Assembly (NCBI RefSeq): GCF_900240285.1
Contig: NZ_OESS01000003.1
Span: 496,001 to 560,000, forward strand
Origin: Halobacillus sp. Marseille-P3879
GTDB taxonomy: Bacteria > Bacillota > Bacilli > Bacillales > Halobacillaceae
Length of the DNA: 64,000 bases
Reading direction: 5' to 3'
Positions 43,322-52,851 of the stretch are shown here, piece by piece (the stretch's first letter is position 1; every line of letters begins with the position of its first letter). Position numbers and translations under genes: made by a program. The notes beneath the pieces were generated by a model. It saw nothing but the letters and a program-made list of their open reading frames with translations. It was not told where the DNA came from and ran no database searches.

Positions 43322-43658
43322 AACTCCTCACCTCTCTTGTAGTAATTATGAAACTAGCACTCTATGAATCTTTTTCCTACTATCATAACAACACAGGAGA
43401 GGAATTCAATTGATTCAGCAATAAACGAACCGATATGCTAAGAAAACAGGATATATATGTAAAATTTCGATTTTTTTCTTAATACAAAAAGGACTATTCT
43501 CTTGGTGTCATTTGAAGGGGATGTTTTGCCGCTTAATTATTACACTGACGGGAATAGTAACTTCAACAAGAGAAGTAGTGATGGGGGACCATTATAGAAA
43601 ATAATGTATCAGGATCTCGTTAATTGTCATAGAGGTCGTTTAAGAGAGGAGAAGTACT
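43322..43658. other. Gene-free stretch between divergent genes
   Basis: About 335 bases. It holds the promoters of the amidase (minus) and the exchanger (plus) and the amidase ribosome binding site. I see no folded element or coding frame. Confidence 0.45.
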
Positions 43659-44630
43659 ATGATTTATGCAATATTTCTGCTCGCTGCTGCAGTTGTCGTC
43701 ATAGCGGCTATTAAGCTTAACACTTTCGGGGATATCATCAGCAGAAAGTCTGTGTTAAGCGGAGCAGCTGTCGGGACTTTTTTGATAGCGGGGGCTACAT
43801 CTTTACCTGAACTCACAACGAGCTTAACCGCTGTGTATATTGATAACCCTGATATAGCTGTTGGGAATATGATCGGAAGTAATGTCTTTAATCTCTTAAT
43901 TCTGGCCGTTGTGGATATAATTTATCGAAGGAGAAAGCTGTTTCAGCGTGTAGATTATAGAGAACACATGCCTGCAGTAGTGAGTGGGTTAGTCTTTATG
44001 TTTATTGTGATAGCAGCTTTAATTATTCCTGGATCAATTGAATGGTTCGGAATTGGAATTGAAATGTTTCTCATGGCAGGTTTATATATTTTCATGACTA
44101 AATCTCTATCAAATAATACGGCAGAGAATGAAGCAGCAGTGGACATAGAGGGCCCGGCAGAGTCCTATAGTTTACGTCAGTCTGTTGTTCGCTTTTTTCT
44201 ATTGGCCGTTGTGGTTTTTGTGGCGGGAAGCATTTTGTCTATTTCAGGGGATCAGCTCGCCCAAGTATCAGGGATGGATTCCAGCTTTGTAGGAAGCTTT
44301 CTTATAGCAGCGTCTACTTCGTTACCTGAACTTGTCACAGTACTTGCCGCGTTTAAAGCTTCTAATTATGGAATGGCGATTGGAGCCATATTAGGCAGTA
44401 ATGTTTTTAATATGCAGCTGCTTGTAGTAACCGATATCCTCTATCGGGAAGGAGCGATTTTAAAGGCAGCAGGAATTTCCCACGTATTTATGGCTCTGCT
44501 TGTTGTATTTATGACCCTGATGGTTATTTATCTGCTCCGCAGGCCTGCAATTTCAAATTCAATGCGCTACGCAGCCCCATCCTTAGTGATAAGTGTCGTT
44601 TATCTTATTGCTTCTTATATCATGTTTTAA
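43659..44630 (+). CDS. Na+/Ca2+ exchanger family membrane protein (YrbG/CaxA type)
   Basis: A 323-residue protein with ten predicted helices and the two inverted alpha-repeats of the cation/Ca exchangers: GATSLPELTTSLTAVYI with GNMIGSNVFNLLIL, and ASTSLPELVTVLAAFK with GAILGSNVFNMQLL. The Glu in each SLPEL motif binds the cation. It would exchange Ca2+ or K+ for Na+ or H+. It precedes the glycan locus by 90 bases but has its own short hairpin (aagct/agctt) after the stop, and I do not link the two. Confidence 0.9.
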   Translation: MIYAIFLLAAAVVVIAAIKLNTFGDIISRKSVLSGAAVGTFLIAGATSLPELTTSLTAVYIDNPDIAVGNMIGSNVFNLLILAVVDIIYRRRKLFQRVDYREHMPAVVSGLVFMFIVIAALIIPGSIEWFGIGIEMFLMAGLYIFMTKSLSNNTAENEAAVDIEGPAESYSLRQSVVRFFLLAVVVFVAGSILSISGDQLAQVSGMDSSFVGSFLIAASTSLPELVTVLAAFKASNYGMAIGAILGSNVFNMQLLVVTDILYREGAILKAAGISHVFMALLVVFMTLMVIYLLRRPAISNSMRYAAPSLVISVVYLIASYIMF

Positions 44631-44719
44631 GCTGGGCAGCTTTTTTCTTTGATTAGAAGGTCTGCCCGTTCAAATAACGAATAGGCTTATAGAAGAAAGC
44701 GTTAGAAGGAGGAATTCAC

Positions 44720-45961
44720 GTGAGGTCTGCTCAACCGATGAAAAAGATCATCTACCTGCCCATTGAAATAAAGGCAAGAGAATTAGATGCAAAACTCTTG
44801 TTTACTTATTATGCCCTTCATAAAGGATATCGGGTAATTATCGGAGAGCAGCTTATGGTGGAAGAAGCGTCTATAATATTGGGCCCTGGGATTTTCTTTT
44901 CAAAAGGGTATTCTGAACGATATCGGAGGAGAGTGGTGACAAAAGCTCATCGAGCAAACCATACAATTGTTGAGCTTGATGAAGAAGGGTTTATATTTCA
45001 CGACCCCTCTAAGTATATAAAGGAGCGTATGAACGAAAAGATGATGCCCTTGATTGCTCAGGAGTATTGCTGGGGGCATTACCAGCAAGACACAATTGTC
45101 CAGGCTTATCCTGAGGTTGTGAATCGATGTTACCTTACCGGTAATCCACGGTTTGATTTGTTGAAGAAGAAATATCGTTCACTTTATGAAGCGAAAGCAG
45201 AAGTGTTACAGGAGCAGTATGGAGATTTTATATTAATTAACACACGTTTCGCTTTATATAACCATTTTCGAGGGAAGAACAAAACAGCAGAAGATACGGA
45301 TGCGGCAGCTTATATACAGAAGCTGTATTTCGCTTTTTTAAAAATGGTGAAAGCGTTAAGTATTCAGTTTCCCTCAGAAAAAATTGTGGTTAGGCCTCAC
45401 CCCTCAGAAGGTCTCCAGTCCTATAAAAAAGAGCTTGCTTCCTATAAGAATGTTATTGTACGAAACGATGGTTGTTCCACCGAATGGATCACGGCTTCCC
45501 GCGTTGTCATTCACAATGGATGTACGACTGGGATCGAAGCCGTACTGCTTGAGACACCGGTTATTTCTTACGTGCCTTTTGAAGACGCCAGGTATGATGT
45601 CGTACTGCCTAATTCAGCTGGTGTAAAGGCATCATCGCTTGAAGAGCTCATTTATTATGTTGAACATCCAGGAAAGAAAAAACGAACTCGCTTTCTAAAC
45701 CCTTACTATCAACAAACGCCCTATGCTCATGAAGCTATTTTGCCATTGTTAAGTGAACTGCCGGTCCCTCCATCTCCCTTTAAAAATGTTCAGGTTCCTA
45801 AAATAAGGAGAAAGCACTTTAAACATCGATTTCCCTCGTTAAAGATAGAAGAAGTCAGGGCTTTTCTTAAATCAGTGGATCAAATTGAAGGCAGAGAGTC
45901 TATCATTAGAATTAAGGAAGCCGCGACCCATTTATTTGATCTATCGATTAATGGAAGGTGA
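44720..45961 (+). CDS. Surface carbohydrate biosynthesis protein (GT-B-like)
   Basis: A 413-residue cytoplasmic protein with a GT-B-like layout. An N-half begins IYLPIEIKARELDAKLLFTY, and a C-half carries VVRPHPSEGLQSYKKE, VVIHNGCTTGIEAVLLETPV and SYVPFEDARY. The HNGCT-x-G-x-E-A pattern is that of surface-polysaccharide and teichoic-acid-type transferases. It matches the surf_polysacc family of uncertain reaction. Start GTG 44720 after aggagga. It is the first gene of the glycan locus and ends 9 bases before the next. Confidence 0.75.
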   Translation: MRSAQPMKKIIYLPIEIKARELDAKLLFTYYALHKGYRVIIGEQLMVEEASIILGPGIFFSKGYSERYRRRVVTKAHRANHTIVELDEEGFIFHDPSKYIKERMNEKMMPLIAQEYCWGHYQQDTIVQAYPEVVNRCYLTGNPRFDLLKKKYRSLYEAKAEVLQEQYGDFILINTRFALYNHFRGKNKTAEDTDAAAYIQKLYFAFLKMVKALSIQFPSEKIVVRPHPSEGLQSYKKELASYKNVIVRNDGCSTEWITASRVVIHNGCTTGIEAVLLETPVISYVPFEDARYDVVLPNSAGVKASSLEELIYYVEHPGKKKRTRFLNPYYQQTPYAHEAILPLLSELPVPPSPFKNVQVPKIRRKHFKHRFPSLKIEEVRAFLKSVDQIEGRESIIRIKEAATHLFDLSINGR

Positions 45962-45970
45962 GCAAAAGCC

Positions 45971-47332
45971 ATGAACCATTATGAAAAAAATTACTGGGCT
46001 CTTTATTTCGACTTTATTGAATTATTTTCTAAAGAAGCTCCTAAAGGCTATCCCCTTGTTCTGCTAAGCCATTTTTATGAGCATATTAAGAAAATCCCTG
46101 CTCTTCATACAGCTTTAAAAAAAGAAACATTTGAGCGTCGCTTAATTCATAGACTCGAAACGGAAGAACAGGTACAGAAATTCTTCGAAGAATATTTTCC
46201 TAATGGAGAAAGAAAGATGGTAAAAGGGAAAATAGCTCTTCATGATCATCTGCTCAGGTTTCCCCCCTCCGTTATGAACCAATTCCCTCCAGCTCATACC
46301 CTGCTGATTAAAAATAAAAGCCGCAGCAAAAAAGAGAAATCAGGAATCCCCATTCTCAGTTTAAAAGATTATGAGCAAGAGACGGAAGAAATGGAAAAAG
46401 AATATAAAGAAGCATGGTATCGGCTGTTCTCAAAGCATTCTAATCATCCGCTTATAGGGAATGCAGTTTTTAAGAAGCGGCTAATCAAGGAACTGCCACG
46501 GTTATTACAGGCTGTCTTTGCTGCAGAGTCTGTCATGCAGAAAGAAAAGTTGAATGTCCTGGTGCTTGGGACTACGAATTCTTGTGAAAGCCGTGCACTG
46601 GCGCTGTCAGCGAGAAAGTATGGAATTCCTTCTGTATGTATGCAGCACGGAATTATAGGTCTGGAATTCGGCTATTTACCTAAAGCGGCTGATTACCTGG
46701 CTGTTTACGGACATTACGAGCTTGACTGGTATATAAGAAAAGGAATCCCTGCTGATGAAATAAGAATAACGGGGCATCCAAGATTTGACGAAATTAAGAA
46801 TCAAAAGACGGCACCACTCTCTAAGCTCGGTTTCAATCCTCGTAAAGCAACCATATTATTCATCCATCATCATGAGGAAGTCAGCGTGCCAAGAGCCATT
46901 ATTCAAAGCTTGACTGAGTACGACACGTTTCAGCTTATAGTAAAAGCCCGCGGTAATCCAAAAGAGATCACAAAACTACAAAAAATGTATCCTTCAGTCC
47001 AGTTGAGTGCCGGGATTGGTTTATATGATTTGATTGCAGCTGCAGATATAGTGGTCAGTTATCCCTCGACAGTAGTTTTAGAATCATTGATCGCAAACAA
47101 ACCTGTTTTTATATGGAATATTCCAGGTGAACCGCTGCCGGCCTGCTTTGACTCTTTACAAGAAATGGTCCATGATCATCCTGTAACTTTAGTAAAACAC
47201 ATCCTTCATCACTTCAGGGAAAAAAAGGGGATAATAAAAACAGAGTTCCTTGCCAGGCATTATCCTCTGGAGCTACAGCAGAAAAAATCTACGGATGTTC
47301 TGCTGAAGTTGATTAATGACTTAAAAAGCTGA
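45971..47332 (+). CDS. GT-B-like surface glycan protein, paralogue 1
   Basis: A 453-residue protein that shares its whole plan with the gene at 51409: NHYEKNYWALYFDFIELF at the start, IPSVCMQHGIIGLEFGYLP, a GHPRFDE motif and VSYPSTVVLESLIANKPVF at the C-end. The QHG-II and PST-VLE motifs are those of glycosyl- or glycerophosphotransferases of the capsule/teichoic type. Reaction unknown. Start ATG after gaaggtgag, 9 bases after the upstream gene. A terminator follows. Confidence 0.75.
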   Translation: MNHYEKNYWALYFDFIELFSKEAPKGYPLVLLSHFYEHIKKIPALHTALKKETFERRLIHRLETEEQVQKFFEEYFPNGERKMVKGKIALHDHLLRFPPSVMNQFPPAHTLLIKNKSRSKKEKSGIPILSLKDYEQETEEMEKEYKEAWYRLFSKHSNHPLIGNAVFKKRLIKELPRLLQAVFAAESVMQKEKLNVLVLGTTNSCESRALALSARKYGIPSVCMQHGIIGLEFGYLPKAADYLAVYGHYELDWYIRKGIPADEIRITGHPRFDEIKNQKTAPLSKLGFNPRKATILFIHHHEEVSVPRAIIQSLTEYDTFQLIVKARGNPKEITKLQKMYPSVQLSAGIGLYDLIAAADIVVSYPSTVVLESLIANKPVFIWNIPGEPLPACFDSLQEMVHDHPVTLVKHILHHFREKKGIIKTEFLARHYPLELQQKKSTDVLLKLINDLKS

Positions 47333-47357
47333 ACCATCAGGTGGTCAGCTTTTTTAA
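47323..47357 (+). terminator. Terminator between the glycan gene and cysC
   Basis: Arms aaaaagctgaacc and ggtcagctttttt around atcaggt. The stop codon lies within the arm. It faces the convergent cysC. Confidence 0.72.
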
Positions 47358-47399
47358 GTCTGTTGCCTAGATTATCCCACTGCCTATCGGGGAGCACGT

Positions 47400-47999
47400 T
47401 TACTCTATTCCTTTCAGTTTAGATAATAAATATTGTGTCAACTGATGGACTGATTTCTCGATGGGCTGCTCTGTAGTATTTATTGTTATTTCTGGATCTG
47501 AAGGTTCCTCATACAATTGAGATATACCGGTGAAGTTTTTAATTTCTCCATTTCGGGCTTTTTCGTAAAGGCCTTTAGGGTCTCTTCTCTCACATTCTTC
47601 AAGCGTACATTTTACATACACTTCAATAAATTCTTCTTCTTTAAACCGTTGTCGTGCTGCTTCTCGGTCCTCCTTGTAAGGAGATATGGCGGCAGCAAAA
47701 ACGACAATCCCGCTGTCAACGAACAGCTTGCCGATTTCTGAAATTCTTCGGATGTTTTCTTTTCGATCTTCCTCACTAAAGCCTAAATTATGGTTAATGC
47801 CATGACGCAGATTGTCTCCGTCAAGCAAAAATGTATGGATGCCTTCTTTAAACAGCTGATGCTCGACGAGATTGGCAATCGTCGATTTGCCTGAGCCTGA
47901 CAATCCTGTAAGCCAGACGATTAAACTTTTATGACCATTTCTTTTCTGTCTGTCTTCCTTAGATAATAATGGTTTATGCCACTTAATGTGTTTATTCAC
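47400..47999 (-). CDS. cysC: Adenylylsulfate (APS) kinase
   Basis: A 199-residue kinase that phosphorylates adenosine 5'-phosphosulfate to PAPS, the sulfate donor for sulfotransferases and assimilation. It has the P-loop GLSGSGKST (residues 32-40), [34 protein letters not shown] and the [11 protein letters not shown] lid. The start is GTG 47999 after gggggtga on the minus strand. It lies 5 bases after the SLC13-type carrier in the same direction, so one operon. It converges with a glycan gene and sits beside a sulfotransferase, so it probably makes PAPS for glycan sulfation. No sulfurylase is in the window. Confidence 0.94.
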   Translation of the reverse strand: MNKHIKWHKPLLSKEDRQKRNGHKSLIVWLTGLSGSGKSTIANLVEHQLFKEGIHTFLLDGDNLRHGINHNLGFSEEDRKENIRRISEIGKLFVDSGIVVFAAAISPYKEDREAARQRFKEEEFIEVYVKCTLEECERRDPKGLYEKARNGEIKNFTGISQLYEEPSDPEITINTTEQPIEKSVHQLTQYLLSKLKGIE

Positions 48000-48004
48000 T
48001 TTTT

Positions 48005-49243
48005 TCACCCCCAAATAAATAATGCGAGTCCCACTGTACAAACGGCGCAGAGAATACTCAGTCCGATTCCAGCTCTGATGAAATCTTTAAATCGATAACC
48101 CCCCGGTTCAAAAATAATGACATTGGTTTGGTAGCCGATCGGAGTAATAAAACTGCAGGATGCAGAAATGGCAATTACGATTGCAAACATTTTTGGATCT
48201 GCTTCGACCAGGTCTGCCATTGACTGACCAATGGGAAACATAAGGACCGCTGCCGCAATGTTGTGGGATATTTCTGTAAGAATCATCGTAGCTAAATAGA
48301 GAAGCAATATGACCCCCGCTAATCCGATGAATGGGTAAAGGTCCATAAAAGCGGTAGTGAGCAGCTTCGTAATTCCGGATTTTTCAATGGCAGTGCCAAT
48401 TCCAATTGCAGAAGCCATGAGTAGTAAGACGTTCCCGTTGACTGCTTTTCTTGCCTCAGAAGGGCGGATTACTTTAGTAACTAGTAAAATGATGACTCCT
48501 GCTAAAGCGGCTTTTACAAGAGAGGTGAGATGAAAAGCGACGGAGCCAATCATAATGGTGATTACGAGGAACACGATCCCTGTTTGGCATTTTGTTAAGG
48601 GGACTTCGCTTTGAGCTTTCTGCCGCTGGTTACCAGGGGTACGGTCTGGAAGTAATAAGGAACCTATAAGACTCACATAAACCACTCCTAATAGAGTGAG
48701 AGGAATTCCGATTAAGGAAAATTCGAAAACTGTAAATCCAGGGTGCCCTTCTTCTATTAAAAGTCCATGAATAATCAAGTTTGTGGAAGAACCATATAGC
48801 GTGATAGAACCTCCTAGAATCGCTGCATAAGACAAAGGAATGAGCAGCTTAGAAGGTGGGACCTGATTGTTTCCTGCCCAATTGGTTATTGAAGGTGTAA
48901 GCATTGATACGATCGGTGTATTATTCATAATTCCTGACAGTATGGCAACTGGCGACATAATTTTTAATAAGAGAACAGGCTGCTTATCCTCCCGGTTCAG
49001 ACATTGTTGAAGCAAGGAAATAAGAATACCGCTTTTAAATACGCTGTATCCAATAATAAAAAGTAGGGCAATTGTAATGACGCTAGTGTTGGCAAATCCT
49101 CGAAAGGCTTCTTCAGGAGTAATGACTCCAGTCAGCAGGAATACGGACAGAGTAACAAACATGGTGAGATCGGGAGGGGCCCATTGTTTAATGAGTACAA
49201 CAAACATGCCTGTTAGGAGCAGGGTTACAATAACGATGTCCAT
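48005..49243 (-). CDS. SLC13/DASS-type anion transporter (probable sulfate permease)
   Basis: A 412-residue, eleven- to twelve-helix carrier. It has the paired Asn motifs of the DASS/ArsB fold ([16 protein letters not shown] and [16 protein letters not shown]) and [12 protein letters not shown] and [17 protein letters not shown] near the substrate site. It lacks the TrkA-C domains found in longer sulfate permeases of this family. Being 5 bases upstream of cysC points to sulfate. ATG 49243 has gagggtga ten bases upstream on the minus strand. It is divergent from the sulfotransferase gene. Confidence 0.87.
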   Translation of the reverse strand: MDIVIVTLLLTGMFVVLIKQWAPPDLTMFVTLSVFLLTGVITPEEAFRGFANTSVITIALLFIIGYSVFKSGILISLLQQCLNREDKQPVLLLKIMSPVAILSGIMNNTPIVSMLTPSITNWAGNNQVPPSKLLIPLSYAAILGGSITLYGSSTNLIIHGLLIEEGHPGFTVFEFSLIGIPLTLLGVVYVSLIGSLLLPDRTPGNQRQKAQSEVPLTKCQTGIVFLVITIMIGSVAFHLTSLVKAALAGVIILLVTKVIRPSEARKAVNGNVLLLMASAIGIGTAIEKSGITKLLTTAFMDLYPFIGLAGVILLLYLATMILTEISHNIAAAVLMFPIGQSMADLVEADPKMFAIVIAISASCSFITPIGYQTNVIIFEPGGYRFKDFIRAGIGLSILCAVCTVGLALFIWG

Positions 49244-49424
49244 CCCGCATGATTCACCCTCTTTTCTATTCAATTATGAATACTATATGCCGCATTTCGT
49301 CGATGGTTATGAAAATGGTTGATTGTATTAAGTCTAGCTGGCTCTATTCCCCACACATAATAGGGGAGCGCAGATTATAATATCATAGCCGTAACGCTGA
49401 ATAAGAAGGGGAAGGAAGAGACAA

Positions 49425-50144
49425 GTGATTCATTTTAATAAGGAGAAACTAGACCTGGAAAAGTTGGTCTGTTTTTTGCATATTCCTAAGTCAGGTGGCA
49501 AGACGATGTGGAATATCTTAGCGGCTCAGGAGGAAGAAATACTCGTATGGCATGGCAAACATTTTAAAAAATTAAAGAAGCAGCCTGTTTTTTTTACAAT
49601 GCTTCGAGATCCTGTAGAACGGGTGATTTCGACATTTTACTATATTAAGAGCTACGAACGGGATCCCTTACATGAACAGGTAAAAGATATGAGTTTTGAA
49701 GAATTTTTGACTTATATGAAAGCTGATGGAATAGGAAATAAACAATATCACAAAAGAGATATTCGCAGTATCCGCTATCGGACAGTTAATTTGGCGACTC
49801 GCTATTTATCGGGCGGAGATCCGGAGGGGTTAAAGAAAGCCAATGCTCATTTAAAGAAGTACTTTAAAGAGGTTGGGTTAACAGAGAGATTTAGTGAATC
49901 TCTATTTTTTATAAAAAAATATTTTGGCTGGCACGACATTAAGATTGAACATTTGAATATTACACAGAATCGCCCAAAAGCACAGGACATCCCCCCTCAC
50001 ATTATTAAAGAAATAAAAAGACTCAACAATAATGATATTGCTTTATATAAACAAGCCAGAAAAAAATTTGAAGCTCGTCTGAGCAACTTGGATGAACAGC
50101 AGAAAATAGAGTTACAGGAATGGAAGAGGAAAGCAGGGGTGTAG
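49425..50144 (+). CDS. PAPS-dependent sulfotransferase family protein
   Basis: A 239-residue cytoplasmic protein of the sulfotransferase family. The 5'-phosphosulfate loop is HIPKSGGKTMW (residues 19-29), close to the eukaryotic carbohydrate-sulfotransferase pattern. The 3'-phosphate site is LRDPVERVISTFYY (Arg61, Ser69). A basic C-terminal helix follows. It would transfer sulfate from PAPS to a sugar hydroxyl or amine. Start GTG 49425. It lies between the APS kinase/carrier operon and the nonulosonate genes, so the acceptor is probably the glycan made here; that is inference. Such genes are unusual in Bacillaceae glycan loci. Confidence 0.85.
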   Translation: MIHFNKEKLDLEKLVCFLHIPKSGGKTMWNILAAQEEEILVWHGKHFKKLKKQPVFFTMLRDPVERVISTFYYIKSYERDPLHEQVKDMSFEEFLTYMKADGIGNKQYHKRDIRSIRYRTVNLATRYLSGGDPEGLKKANAHLKKYFKEVGLTERFSESLFFIKKYFGWHDIKIEHLNITQNRPKAQDIPPHIIKEIKRLNNNDIALYKQARKKFEARLSNLDEQQKIELQEWKRKAGV

Positions 50145-50355
50145 GCGGTCTAACCTGCCCCTGCTTCCGTCTATCCGCATTTGTTTCATATTTTTTTGAT
50201 TTAAACATAAAACCATACCAATTCCAGCAGAGTGCATACTATAAAAGAGGTGTAGAGGCCTGGTATTCATCACTATTTTATTAGATTAATAGAACCCGTA
50301 AGGCACTCTTCCATATGATGAAAAGAAGAGATTAGAAAGGAAAGAAGGAGCTAAT

Positions 50356-51354
50356 GTGTATTTCAAAGACAAACGTATTCTAGTTATTGGAGGAACGGGA
50401 ACGATTGGGAAAAGTATCGTCCGCTATGTACTTGAAGACGACCCGGCTGAAATTATCATATTCAGCCGTGATGAATATAAACAGTTTCAAATGCAGCATG
50501 AATGGGATCAACAGGCTAACCTCACATTTGTACTAGGAGATGTCCGTGACTATGACAGAGTTTCGCATGCAATGAAAGGCGTTGATTACGTGTTTCACTT
50601 AGCTGCGATGAAACATGTAGCTTCCTGTGAAACCAACCCTCAGGAAGCCATCCTTACTAATGTAAAAGGCACGTATCATGTAATTAACGCCGCTTTAGCT
50701 CACGAAGTTGAAAAAGTGGTGTTTACAAGTTCTGATAAAGCTATTTCGCCTACCAATACTTATGGGGCCACGAAGCTGATCGCTGAAAGGTTGATGACGG
50801 CGACTGAACTGAGAAAAGGAAAATCGAAAACGATCTTCTCCAGTGTTCGCTTTGGCAATGTAATTGGTTCACGTGGTTCTGTGATTCCATTGTTTAAGAA
50901 ACAAATTATTGAACAGCAGAGAATTACAGTTACAGATTCACAAATGACTCGCTTCATGATGACTCTTACTCAAGCCACCGAGCTGACGATCCAGGCATTA
51001 AAGGAATCAAAGGGCGGAGAAGTTTTTGTTTTAAAGATGCCTGTTATCTTATTGGGAGATTTGGCTTCTTTAGTGATTGAAGAGACTTGTAGAACCGAGC
51101 AAATGAATGAAAATAATGTAACTATCCGGGAGATTGGTCTACGTCCTGGAGAAAAAATGTATGAAGAGCTGATGACGTTTGATGAATCCCTGACAGCCCT
51201 CGAGCTGCCGGATATGTATGTACTGCCGGGCAATAACAAAAGCAGCTATCCAGGTGCAAGGCAGGCCCAGAACAAAACTTACAGCTCCATTGATCAAACG
51301 CCTATCTCTTATAAAGAGCTTAGAAAGTTATTAAAAAATGAAAACATCATTTAG
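50356..51354 (+). CDS. pseB: UDP-GlcNAc 4,6-dehydratase family enzyme (PseB/CapD type)
   Basis: A 332-residue SDR of the Polysacc_synt_2 group: GGTGTIGKSIVRYVL at the N-terminus, AAMKHVASCETNPQEAILTN, SSDKAISPTNTYGATKLIAE with the active-site Tyr-x3-Lys, and SVRFGNVIGSRGSVIPLF. PseB enzymes remove water from UDP-GlcNAc with C5 inversion, the first step to pseudaminic acid; CapD and FlaA1 are close relatives. The C-terminal GLRPGEKMYEEL is family-typical. Start GTG 50356 after aaggag. With the PseC, F, G/H and I-like genes downstream it would complete the pathway. The precise sugar is not proven. Confidence 0.83.
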   Translation: MYFKDKRILVIGGTGTIGKSIVRYVLEDDPAEIIIFSRDEYKQFQMQHEWDQQANLTFVLGDVRDYDRVSHAMKGVDYVFHLAAMKHVASCETNPQEAILTNVKGTYHVINAALAHEVEKVVFTSSDKAISPTNTYGATKLIAERLMTATELRKGKSKTIFSSVRFGNVIGSRGSVIPLFKKQIIEQQRITVTDSQMTRFMMTLTQATELTIQALKESKGGEVFVLKMPVILLGDLASLVIEETCRTEQMNENNVTIREIGLRPGEKMYEELMTFDESLTALELPDMYVLPGNNKSSYPGARQAQNKTYSSIDQTPISYKELRKLLKNENII

Positions 51355-51408
51355 AACTTTATTAAAGAAAGCTAAGTTACAGGATACCCACGGAAAGGAG
51401 GGAGTAAA

Positions 51409-52851
51409 TTGAATACGTACGAACGAAATTACTGGTCGCTTTATTTAGATTTTCTGGACCGCTTTGAAGAGCTGAAGTACAAAGGTATATCCCTGCCTTA
51501 CCTTTGTCACTATCGAAGTTTAATTAAATATGCACCTTTAATGAAAAGGCTGGACCAGGATGCATTTACCCTGCTTTTAAAGAACAAGGTAGAAAGCAAT
51601 GCTGACGTACAGGCGCGGTTTAATCGCTTCATTAAAAAACACACCAATAAAAACAAGTCAAAAAATAATAAGGGGAAGATCGTAATTCACGATGTTTACA
51701 ATTTGATTCGATTTCCTACACCCGTTCTCATGAAATACTTCTCTCCATCTTCCACTATGATTATTAAAGATAGAAAAAACCCTCCTAAAGAAAAAGGGTA
51801 TGTCAGAAAAGAGAAAGATGGAAACATCCCCGTTCACTATTTCGATGAATTCACTAACGATTCAAGCTCAGTATCTGCAGCAGTTAAGGTCATTCAATCA
51901 CAGGCGAAGAAAATTTTTAAATCACTTCCTAACCATCCATTGTACAGTGATCCTAAGTTCCGTAAAGTTTTCTTAATGCAGCTTAAAAAAATTATTCACC
52001 GCGTAGAACAAGCAAACAAACTATTCCGAAGTGAGACAGTGTCCTGTATAGTGGTGGCTTCTACTCATTATCCTGAAAGCCGCACCCTTTCCATAGTAGC
52101 TGCCAAAAAGGGAATTCCAACGGTTTGCATGCAGCATGGAATTATTTCAAGTGAGTTCGGCTATTTACCGAAAATAGCCACAGTTGATGCCGTGTATGGT
52201 ACGTTTGAGAAGGTATGGTATAAGCAGAAGGGCATTGAAGATAGTGCTGTTGAAGTCATTGGCCATCCGCGGTTCGATCAAATATTTTTAAACAAACCAA
52301 TCGGTCACGGTGAATTTGTAAGACAGCTTGGACTTGAGCCGGCAAAAAAAACTGTGTTAGTAGTCGTTAGGGGAAATAAGGACCTCCCCCGGTGGAGAAA
52401 GCTCGTTGAAGCATTAGCTAAAGATGAGAAATTTAATATACTCATTAAAGATTTTCCCAGTTCTCAGCCCCATCAACTGACGATTGATGTACCTCAGGCG
52501 CTTCCTTCTCAAAACCTTCACCTGTACGACCTCCTGCACCACGTAGACGCGGTTGTAGTATATTCATCTACAGTAGGGCTGGAAGCGATGCTTGCAGGCA
52601 AGCCGGTTTTTATATTAAATGAAGAATTTCCAGGTTATACAGGATATTATTATGGATTAAGCGGGCTGACACACAATAACCCTGTTAAGCTGGCTGAGAT
52701 CGTCCAACGTTATTTTAATGAAGATACGATGAAAACTTATGAAAAAAAGATAAGGGAAAAGTTTTTGTCCTCCGCCTATGATACCCAGCAGCTATCAGGT
52801 AATCGATTAATGCGTTTGATAGACCAACTGACAAATGAAGATGAGACATAA
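51409..52851 (+). CDS. GT-B-like surface glycan protein, paralogue 2
   Basis: A 480-residue paralogue of the gene at 45971. Shared elements are NTYERNYWSLYLDFLDRF, IPTVCMQHGIISSEFGYLP, VEVIGHPRFDQ and VVVYSSTVGLEAMLAGKPVF. It differs by a Lys-rich insertion (KKHTNKNKSKNNKGK, about residues 78-92). Start TTG 51409 after aaaggaggg. The C-terminus ends in D-E-T-stop, supplied by repeat copy C, as in the YqjF gene. The original end has probably been replaced. Likely a transferase of the surface polymer. Confidence 0.75.
   Translation: MNTYERNYWSLYLDFLDRFEELKYKGISLPYLCHYRSLIKYAPLMKRLDQDAFTLLLKNKVESNADVQARFNRFIKKHTNKNKSKNNKGKIVIHDVYNLIRFPTPVLMKYFSPSSTMIIKDRKNPPKEKGYVRKEKDGNIPVHYFDEFTNDSSSVSAAVKVIQSQAKKIFKSLPNHPLYSDPKFRKVFLMQLKKIIHRVEQANKLFRSETVSCIVVASTHYPESRTLSIVAAKKGIPTVCMQHGIISSEFGYLPKIATVDAVYGTFEKVWYKQKGIEDSAVEVIGHPRFDQIFLNKPIGHGEFVRQLGLEPAKKTVLVVVRGNKDLPRWRKLVEALAKDEKFNILIKDFPSSQPHQLTIDVPQALPSQNLHLYDLLHHVDAVVVYSSTVGLEAMLAGKPVFILNEEFPGYTGYYYGLSGLTHNNPVKLAEIVQRYFNEDTMKTYEKKIREKFLSSAYDTQQLSGNRLMRLIDQLTNEDET

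Noticed and set aside
44630-44652. Hairpin aagct/agctt with T-run after the cation exchanger
   Set aside because: Only 5 bp; too weak to list as a terminator on its own.
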